From NCBI GenBank assembly GCA_963921825.1, contig OY997592.1, forward strand, positions 22,013,432-22,077,431: a DNA stretch of 64,000 nucleotides. Direction: 5' to 3'. Positions 55,867 to 64,000 of the stretch are shown here, in pieces. A program made the position numbers and the translations under genes. The notes below the pieces were generated by a model. The model saw only the letters and a list, made by a program, of their open reading frames with translations, did no database searches and was not told where the DNA came from. Origin of the DNA: Erodium maritimum (Eukaryota; Streptophyta; Magnoliopsida; Geraniales; Geraniaceae). Every line of letters starts with the position of its first letter. Position 1 is the first letter of the stretch.

Positions 55867-57413
55867 ATGTATTATTTTACTGACAATAATACTTTGCCTG
55901 TAATAATTTCTGCTGCTTTGCCATCTCTACAGGAAGAAAAGCTAATGAGAATTCTAAAGGGGCACAAAAAGGCATTTGGATGGACCATTGCAGATATTCA
56001 AGGGATAAGTCAAGCCACATGCATGCACAAGATCCTCATGGAAGATGATCACAAGCAGAGTGTGCAACATCAAAGAAGACTAAACTCGCTGATGCAAGAA
56101 GTAGTGAAAAAGGAGGTAATCAAGCTCCTAGATGTAGTTATCATCTACCCTAACTCTAATAGTGCATGGGTTAGTCCAGTTCAGTGTGTGCCTAAAAAGG
56201 GGGGAATTACAGTAGTAAAAAATGATAATAGTGAATTAATCCCAACTAAGACTGTTACAGGGTGGAAAGTATGCATTGATTATAGAAAATTAAATGATGC
56301 CACCCGTAAGGACCATTTTCCCCTACCTTTTATTGACCAAATGTTAGGGAGATTAGCAGGACATGACTGTTATTGATTTTTAGATGGATATAGCGGGTAT
56401 AACCAAATTTCCATAGACCCTAAAGGCTAAGAGAAAACTACTTTTAGTTGTCCCTATAGTACATTTGCATATAGGAGAATGCCATTTGGTTTATGTAATG
56501 CTCCCGCTACTTTTCAACGATGCATGCTTGCAATATTTCATGACATGGTAGGCACATATCTAGAAGTATTCATGGATGACTTTTATTTGTTTGGTTCCTC
56601 ATTTGATAACTGCCTGAGTAATTTGGATGTTGTATTAACAAGGTGTGAGGAATCAAATTTGGTGCTTAATTGGGAAAAATGTCACTTTATGGTTACATAG
56701 GGAATAGCCTTAGGACATACGATTTCCTCAAAAGGGATTGAGGTAGACGCGGCTAAGGTGGATGTAATTGGGAAATTACCTCCGCCTGATTCATTAAAAA
56801 GAGTTAGAAGCTTTTTAGGACATGCAGGTTTTTAGCGTAGATTCATAAAACCATTAAGTAATTTTCTTGTTAAGGATGTTCCTTTTATATTTGATGATGC
56901 TTGTCTAACTGCCTTTAAAACTCTTAAAGAGAAGTTGGTGAATGCACCGGTTGGTCTTTACCTTTTGAACTCATGTGTGATGCTAGTGATCTAGGCATAG
57001 GGGCTGCCCTAGGACAGAGAAAAGACAAGGTATTCCATACAATTTACTACGCTAGTAGAGTACTCAATGAGGCTCAGGTAAATTACGCTACAACTAGAAA
57101 AGAATTACTTGCGATAGTATTTGCATGTGAAAATTTTCACTCTTATTTAGTCTTGTCTAAAGTAATAGTATACACTGATCATGTTGCCTTGAAATATTTG
57201 TTAAATAAAAAGGATGCTAAGCCTCGATTACTGCGATGGATTATTTTGTTATATGAATTTGATCTTGAAATTAAGGATAAGAAAGGAGTAGAGAATGTAG
57301 TTGCTGATTACCTGTCTAGGATTGAAAATCCTTACGAAGATACAAAATTGCCCATAAATGAGAAGTTCCCTGATGAACACATCTATAAAGTAGATGACCA
57401 AAAAGCCCCATAG
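55867..57413 (+). pseudogene. Athila reverse transcriptase and RNase H
   Basis: RT blocks: ILKGHKKAFGWTIADIQGIS, MQEVVKKEVIKLLDVVIIYP, SAWVSPVQCVPKKGG, VCIDYRKLNDATRKDHFPLP. A stop stands where the residue before FLDGYSGYNQI is expected (56374), then MPFGLCNAPATFQRCM and EVFMDDFYLFG with both catalytic Asp residues intact. Three further stops occur near 56428, 56698 and 56833, and a frameshift near 56960. RNase H follows with [35 protein letters not shown] and [12 protein letters not shown]. It ends [16 protein letters not shown], the usual junction before integrase. Confidence 0.9.
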
Positions 57414-60396
57414 TTTGCACATTTTTGCAAATTATTTGGTTTCCGAGGTAGTACCCGGAGATATAACATCCCAACAGAAAAAGAAATTTATACATGATGC
57501 AAAAGATTATATATGGGATGATCCTATTTTGTTTATGGTTTATGCAGAGAAAATGATAAGGGGTTTGTACCCGACTCTGCAAACCAAGAGATCCTCTTTC
57601 ACTGTCACAGAGGAGAAGTAGGAGGGCATTTTGGTCCTACCAGAACAGCTCGTAAGGTGCTTCAACCAGGTTTCTATTGGCCTACACTCTTTCATGATCC
57701 TTATGTGTATGTCAAATGATGTGATCGATGCCAACAAACAGGTAATATATGTAGGAGGCAGGAGATGCCAATGAACGTCTCCCTTGAGGTAGAATTATAC
57801 GACCTTTGGGGGATTGATTTTATGGGACCATTTCCATGCTCGAATAATAATGAATACATTCTTGTGGCTGTGGATTATGTATCCAAATGGGCAGAAGCAA
57901 TGACTTTGCCCACTAATGACCATAAACCGGTACTGGCCTTTTTAAAGAAAAATATTTTCTCCCGGTTTGGTGTACCTAGGGAAATAATTAGTGATGGTGG
58001 AAAACACTTTTGTAACAAATTTTTTTGAAACTCCTAGCTAGCTATGGAGTTCACCATCGACTGGCCACGCCTTATGATCGCCAAACTAGTGGTCAAGTAG
58101 AAGTGACCAATAGGGAACTAAAGAGTATCTTGGAAAAGACCGTCAATGTATCTAGGAAGGATTGGTCTACCAAGCTTGATGATGCTCTCTGGGCCTACAG
58201 AACCGCATTTAAAACACTTATTGATTATTCACCTTATAGACTTGTGTATGGGAAATCCTATCATTTACCTGTTGAATTAGAACATAAAACTTCTTAGGCA
58301 ATTAAATTTCTTAACTTTGATTCCCAAGCTTGTAGTTTAAACAAAGTAGTACAGATAAATGAATTGGAGGAATTCCGATCTCAAGCCTATCACAACGCTG
58401 CGATGTAACAGGAAAGAACAAAGACATGGCATGACAAGAACATCAACCCAAGAGAATTTAAAGAAGGAGACCGGGTTTTTCTTTACAACTCTAAACTCAA
58501 GCTCATAGCTGGTAAGCTCGTTTCAAAGTAGAGTAGGCCCTATTAGGTGATGCGGGTTCTCTCTAAGGGAGCCGTCGAGATCACTGATGGTAAAGAGGCC
58601 CAATTTTTAGTGAATGGGCATAGAATCAAGCACTGCTTGTTAGTCTTAGTGCCCGTACTTCAATCCTAAATGTCCAAATGTATATATCATATTTAGCAAT
58701 AAAATTATAGCGACTTCATATTACTTATGTGTTGGAGTAATATATCGATGTGTGCTCTGATCTATGCCCACCATGCGAATACAGCCATAGATCGAGATAG
58801 ATCACACTCGATGGGTCACTAGTCAACAAAGCTTCACTAGAAGCGACTAGTATGAAAGATGGCACTTTATGGCTTACGTTCTGTTAGTCATTGGAATGGG
58901 ATTCGGAAGTCTGATCATCAATATCATGTGGGACATGATATTGGACGACCCGACATGAATATGTTTCATAGATCAAGTCATGAACATATTCATTGTCATA
59001 GCTTGTCATGTATCCTTAGACCAAGGTGTCTTTGTGATCGCTATGAAGTAAACAACTGAGTTTGACCTGAGCCTAACGTTGTCCGTAAAAGGGCTTCCAT
59101 AACGGCCAGGATTTTCTTGGGGATGGACTGCATGAGTGACACGAAAGACGCCTAAGGGGTTTATCCCTCATACTACGATATGGGAAAGATATCGGTTCTC
59201 GGTCTCTTGATCGAGAGTGACTGAGAGAATAACATGACCATGCACATGATACTTGGTATCATATATTCAGTCATCTCACATATCAAGGAACAGTGATTGA
59301 GAATAATAAGGATGACGGCTCTATGCCTTATCTCAATCAGGATATTGGAGATAAAAGGATAATGACAGGGACGACGGAAAGGTTAGAATCGACAAGGTCG
59401 ATTCGTTATGCAGTGTCAGGCAATACTAAAGTCTCGTTAGTTGCCACTTAAATAGGATCAAGTAAAATGGGATTTTACGTTGATTTATTGACATGCATAA
59501 ACCTAAGGGTCACACCAGAGGATGAAACTCATTGACACATTTATGGAGAATGGCCAAAAGGGAGTTGTCTCGGGACATGACCAAAACTAGGTTTTGGGTC
59601 ATGTCTGCGTAAGTGAATAGGACATTACGGATCGAGATAAGGCTTGGAGTCTTGGGATTGATCACATCGGATAATGTTTTACATTTCTGGTATGGAAGGC
59701 TTGGAGACGATGAGCGCATCACGGGACCTCGTTGGGAATAGCCATGGGCCATGTTCCAGGAGGCCCATGAGAGGCCCATACAACCAAGTCTCATGGACCT
59801 AATTAATCAAGTCTTGATTAATTAGTACTAAGTAAGCAAGACAAGGATTAATGTATTGGTGATTCACCACCTAACCCCATCTTGTCTAGCCATACTTTGT
59901 CCTATTTACACCTTACTTGACACCATACTTGTCCCATGCCTTTAGTTGGACAAGTATGAGGTTTGTTATGTTTAAGTCATCTTTTTTCAACATAAAAAAC
60001 ACAAGACAAGAATAGGAAACACAAGTTCTCTCCCTCTCTCTCCCTACAATTTCGGGTTTGGCAAGCTCCCACCTCCAATTTTTGTGTTCTTGAGTCCTGA
60101 AAGAGAAGAACTATGTGGCTTTGATTCCCATGTGGATACGTAGACGTCTTGGAGACTCAAGTCAATCATTCGTTAACCGGTGTTCTTTTTTTTCGTAAGA
60201 AATAGTGCTGAATTTTTCTCTTGTGAATACATTCCTTGTTAGTTTTTTCATGGTTTTAATCGTCTCTTGGTTTTCATTGATTTTCCGTTGCGAGTTGGTT
60301 CATCTCCAACCCTACCTCGATACCCAACACTATTACAGTGGTATGATTGGGAATCGGGAAGTATTTTTCCTCAAAGAACCCGAGACTAAGGTGTAG
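57414..60396 (+). pseudogene. Athila integrase, split by solo LTR
   Basis: The zinc-binding part reads HFGPTRTARKVLQPGFYWPT and CDRCQQTGN (about 57620-57745), with a stop before CDRC. The core is at 57765-58028 ([44 protein letters not shown]) and, after a shift, 58025-58297 ([20 protein letters not shown], which carries the catalytic Glu region, and [20 protein letters not shown]). The C-terminal part continues through FKEGDRVFLYNSKLKLIAG to VNGHRIKH at 58632. There the solo LTR 58638-60329 interrupts; the tail continues YYSGMIGNREVFFLKEPE to a stop at 60394. Several stops are present. Confidence 0.9.
58638..60329 (+). mobile_element. solo LTR of the copia B family
   Basis: 1692 bp, starting TGTTAGTCTTAG and ending ACCCAACA, homologous to both copia B LTRs along its whole length but clearly more diverged (I estimate over 5%). 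It interrupts the Athila integrase frame. The right flank CTATT fits the integrase frame (KH|YYSG); the left flank reads CTGCT, which needs two transitions to match. Given that fit, I take CTATT as the target duplication. Confidence 0.9.
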
Positions 60397-61388
60397 AGGC
60401 GGTGTAGGCCGTCTTTAAATCGAGCCAATAACATTAAACAAACGCGTTTCTCAGTAGGCAACCCAATGTTTGTATATTTCATTTTTGTTCTGATCAAGGA
60501 TGTAGTTCGCTACAAGTACCTGGATTTGGGTTCTGAAGGCGAAAAGAAGGGCAGAAGGCACTGTTCCAACCTTCAAAGTCATACGGAAAGGGTTGCGAAG
60601 AGGGCCTCCAAGTGTCACAGACCGGGTAGACAACCAGGCCGCCCAGAGTCTCGCTAGGGGTCGCTGGAAGGGCTGCACAAGGACATGGGATGTGTTGTGA
60701 ATCAGGCTGGTTAGGAGTATGGACTGGGCTGCCAGACGAGACTCTTAGGAGACCATTCCGGGTCCCATTCTGTGCCGAACCATAAGTCTGTCTCGACCAT
60801 CGTGAAAACCCTAACCCCTCTCTACATATCCATATTTTCCCTCTCCTTATCCTTCTTCTTCAACAAACCTCCATCTCAAAGCTCCGAACCTTCATCTCAC
60901 CTCACTTCCTCCAAAATTCTCCACCATCTCAGCTTAAACCACCATCCGAGACAAACCAGAAAAATGCTATTCCGGCCCCAATTGGTGAAACCTAACGACA
61001 AATACCGGCAGCAGAGAAGCACGTTCCGTGTCTCATTCCGGCGCGTCAAGAAGCTCGGTCCGGGACGCATTCCGGGCCATACCAAGGTCCTATCCGTATC
61101 ACGTTCCAGCTCGTGCAAAGGACCTCTTCGCATTGCTTTCCGACCCGTAAAGGAGCCCTTGCCGTGTCTGCATCCGGCCAGCGTAGAGGCCCTTTCTGTG
61201 TCGCAAACCGGCCCTATCATAAGCCCGTTCCGTGCGGACTCAGTAGCTGGTGGCAGCTCACAATGTCAAAAGTGATCAGGTATAAATAGAAGAAAACTCG
61301 AAAGAGTAATGCAGGGGAAGGATTAAGCAGGTCTCAAGGTAATGCAGAGGCCTCGGAGCGACCACGGTATTAGATTGACACGGGTCTA
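60397..61388 (+). other. region between Athila pol and the extra ORF
   Basis: A motif TCGAGCCAATAACATTAAAC with downstream GCAACCCAA lies at 60420-60470, just after the pol stop. From 60540 to 61280 come GC-rich irregular repeats with strings such as CGTTCC, CATTCCGG and 'agaggccc', similar in style to the GC-rich part of the 5' LTR (48780-49035). A 167-codon frame at 60772-61275 covers them; I see no domain and do not treat it as a protein. Confidence 0.45.
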
Positions 61389-62481
61389 GTGGAAAGGGCT
61401 CCCCATTCTCCCGAGTTTGCCATAGGTACTCCTCGCATCCCATGTCTTATTTTCAGTCGTAGTAGTACTCAGAGAGCAGGACTCGAGCTTCTAATGGGGA
61501 GGGAATTAATGACACACAAGTTTGTCGATATAGGCTTTGTCCAAACAAGCCTCCAATGCAAGGAAGAGTTCATCGACCGGCTGGATAGAGTTGGTTGGTC
61601 ATCCCTTCCAACTTGGCACCTTCGCTCATATAAGAACTTGACATTGGAGTTCCTGGCGTCATTCAGGATTGAATGGTCCTATGGGGACATTCCTGTGTGT
61701 TTCCGGTTATGTGGACGGGACTTTCAAATCTCCGAAAGGGATTTCGGTATAGCTCTGGGTTCACTCCCTATGATGAGGGCAGACCCAAAACACCTACAGT
61801 AGGAGAATGTTGGGTGCATATTTCACGCGCAGGGGATGTCTTCAATAATAGTCCGTATGCAATCCGGCTGAAATCCCCGGTGTTGAGGTATTTCCATAGG
61901 TTTTTTCCATACACAATCTTTGGTAGGGGAGACGATGCTCACACTCTCAACATAGAGAAATCAAAATTGTGTATTGCTTCGAGATGGGAATAAGAGCCCC
62001 ATTTGAATTTCTGATCATGGAGTATTTGGAGGCACAGGGCAAGAAGAAGGATGGGAAAATTGGATGTGTCGTAATAGCTACACGATTGACACAATATTTT
62101 GGAATGTAGGATGATCCCCAAGAATAAGCTATTCCTCTTCCTCCTCAAGGGGATTATATAGACAGAACAATCTTCAACAAGAAAGAGCTACTCGAGGGAG
62201 TTGGGGGGACTCCAGCACAACATGATCAATTAAGAGCTGTGCAAGAGCAAATGGCTATGCTTTAGGCTGAGGTAGCGGAATTGAGACAGGGACAGGGTAG
62301 TCAGACCAACATTCTGCGAGACCACTCCGCTATTATCCACAGGCAGACCACTGATATTCAGCACATCCGAGGCCAAGTGGATGAATGGAAGGATGTGCCA
62401 AGCCACATAGAGTGTATTAGGCGGCAGGTGGAGTTGTCGTGGTTTCAGTCCCGTCCTGGGGGATCCTCGAGGGACCAGTGA
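61389..62481 (+). pseudogene. Athila-type extra ORF (ATHILA ORF-1-like / env-position ORF)
   Basis: The frame 61389-61802 contains KFVDIGFVQTSLQCKEEF, a WSSLPTWHLRSYKNLTLEFL block and CFRLCGRDFQISERDFGIAL. These resemble the family named for the Athila ORF-1 protein, also widespread in plant genomes as 'putative plant transposon protein'. A shift leads to the frame 61673-61993, then stop-rich pieces, ending in a coiled-coil-like part (62220-62481; VQEQMAMLxAEVAELRQGQ, QTTDIQHIRGQVDEW). Its position between pol and the 3' LTR is that of the env-like ORF of some Athila elements. I see no convincing signal peptide or fusion motif, so I do not call it an envelope protein. Confidence 0.65.
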
Positions 62482-64000
62482 GACCCGCCTCCAAAGGCAG
62501 GTCATTTGTGCATCCTTTTGTATATAGATGTTGAGTTTCTCCATTATTCTTTTTGCATGCCTGTTGTGTGTCTAACTGATTTTCTATGTTGTCAGTAGTG
62601 CTCAGACGTTATGGTTATGTAGGAGCTCTACTTTTTATTTCTCGTGTTTTTAATGTGTTTTCTGTTTTTGAGTGTGTCTAGCAGGTGCTCTGCCGATTAG
62701 TGGCTTCTAGAGCAATGCTTGGGTGGCTTCTGTGGACACCCTTTTCATCGAGCTAACGGCGTTAAACAAATGCGCTGGTTGGAAGGAAACCCAACACATG
62801 GCATGGGGAGCGAGAAGAGTTTAGCGGAGTAGATTTTGGCACAAAACCTCTTGGATGTTTTCTTGGGCGAAGAGCTCTCCATCCATCCATGCACGAGGAT
62901 CTCCACAGTCAGTGTAGTTCGCGTAGCTGTTCTTCGAGGGGAAGTATCTCTTCCCGTCCTATTTTATACTGTCTATCGCTATTTACTTCTTGTATGCTAT
63001 ATGGTGGGCCATGAGTGCCTGATTTGTCGTGCTGATAGAAAAAGCATATAGGGTTCTGTTAACTGTTTATACCTACTCATCATAAGTGTGGGGTGTTCAT
63101 TCATTGTCATCTATCGTGTGCACCCTACATTGCATTGCATTGTGTTTTCTTTCCTGTGCTCATGCATCATTTCGTGTTATAAATTTTTGAAAAATCCAAA
63201 AAAATTGAAAATTTTAAAAAATCAAAAAAATATTTTCTGGTGATATGTGAGTATAGTGTCTATGTTCTTAAGATTTCGATGATTGAACTGTCGTAAATGC
63301 TAATTTCCTTGCATGAGTTAAAGCTGTATATGGGCATAAATGAATCGAATGAGTATGAAAGCACATGCATTAGGATTAGCTTGTTCACTTGTGTTTCAAG
63401 AGTTTGCTAGAACTAGTGTTGTATTTACTAGATTCTTGTGCATGGCGAATTGAGTCTAGAACTACATGTATGACCCATTCGAGGCGAAATAAGAATAAGG
63501 AACATGGTTGTTTAAGAAAATGATTTTAGGCCATCTGTGGATCGTTTGAGCCAAAAATTGTCTGCCCTTCCATGTTAAATCTCGTAGTCTCCTGATTTGA
63601 GCCCGAGCCTTTTGTTTCTGAACCCGACATTACATTCTTATGTGCCTTTTGTTTCATTTTTACATCCTAATTGTTGTTTGGACCCTTATCTCTTGGCTTA
63701 GGTGCTTCGTTGAGAGGGGTAATTATTAGGATGTTGAGTGAGCAAAAGAGTGAAAAAAAAAGTGAGTGTATCTGTGAGCCGTTGGGTTGTATTGAAAAGG
63801 AAAAATATAGCCTTACCCCGTAAAAAGAGGAATAGTTGGAAAAATAAATTTTATTTCCCTAGTAAAGTATAAGTGTTGGGTAAGGCGGGATGGTGGTTTG
63901 GACAAAGGTAGTAAAATTTCGGATAGCTAAAAGAATAAAAAAAGAAAAAAGAAGAAGAGAATTGAGCTATATTAGTGCAATAATTAGCTATCCAATATAA
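62482..64000 (+). other. Athila 3' non-coding region
   Basis: A second copy of the post-pol motif occurs at 62747-62795 (TCGAGCTAACGGCGTTAAAC, then GGAAACCCAACA). A very A-rich block follows at 63183-63232 (AAAAATCCAAAAAAATTGAA and similar). From 63710 purine-rich stretches with 'aaagtgagtg' occur. No gene is visible. The 3' LTR is not inside the window. Confidence 0.5.

Larger units (their letters stand above)
48558..64000 (+). mobile_element. Athila-type Ty3-gypsy retrotransposon, extends past window end
   Basis: The element has a 5' LTR (48558-49992), a tRNA-Asp-type primer site, Gag, protease with CDLGVSINLMPLS, RT with FMDD, RNase H and integrase in gypsy order, and a further ORF typical of Athila downstream. 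It runs off the window without a 3' LTR, so its length exceeds 15.4 kb including two inserted solo LTRs (51588-54738 and 58638-60329). Many stops and several frameshifts make it inactive. Athila elements are large pericentromere-biased gypsy elements of plants. Confidence 0.9.

Noticed and set aside
61389..62481. Retroviral-type envelope protein
   Set aside because: The position fits an env-like ORF, but I see no clear signal peptide, cleavage site, fusion peptide or transmembrane anchor. The sequence fits the Athila ORF-1-type family better.

Overview
This is plant nuclear DNA, almost certainly from a eudicot; I cannot name the species. The evidence is one complete MIKC-type MADS-box gene with the canonical eight-exon SEPALLATA structure, surrounded by plant transposable elements: CACTA, PIF/Harbinger, hAT and Mutator-type DNA transposons, L1-type LINEs, Ty1-copia elements and an Athila-type Ty3-gypsy element. 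I see no rRNA, tRNA or CRISPR feature and no sign of bacterial or organellar DNA.

Layout. 0.5-5.0 kb is a decayed CACTA element (minus). 5.3-8.2 kb is a long Ty3-gypsy LTR (minus) whose end lies 2 bp from another gypsy-type LTR at 8.2-10.0 kb. 11.4-15.0 kb (minus) is the one intact host gene: a SEP1/2/4-type (LOFSEP) MADS-box gene of 8 exons and 247 aa, with a tiny TRIM-like retroelement in intron 4. A (TTA)n microsatellite and a 568-bp hAT-type MITE lie just upstream. A broken PIF/Harbinger transposase lies at 17.6-18.9 kb.

19.5-35.4 kb is one L1-type LINE insertion, flanked by an 11-bp target-site duplication and ending in a 9-base oligo(T) on the plus strand. Its 5' half (ORF1, endonuclease, start of RT) is inverted relative to its 3' half, the signature of twin priming. 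An 8.46-kb Ty1-copia element (copia B, perfect CTATT duplication) sits inside its ORF2. At 35.6-43.1 kb lies a second copia element (copia A, perfect ATTCG duplication) whose leader holds a 1.06-kb foldback Mutator-like element. At 43.1-44.4 kb is a retroposon with a 19-bp target-site duplication and an unrecognised 193-codon ORF. 44.5-48.5 kb is a second decayed LINE (minus, with RNase H).

From 48.56 kb to the window end runs an Athila-type gypsy element: LTR, tRNA-Asp-type primer site, gag, protease, RT, RNase H, integrase and an extra Athila-type ORF. A 3.15-kb gypsy solo LTR (AAACA duplication) and a 1.69-kb solo LTR of the copia B family interrupt it. The second copy of this long LTR is the inverted one at 5.3 kb.

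Only the SEP-like gene looks functional. Between 19.5 and 48.6 kb only about 0.2 kb cannot be assigned to a mobile element, so the region is a stack of nested insertions whose order can be read from the interruptions and target-site duplications. Structures were read by eye; identities quoted are estimates.
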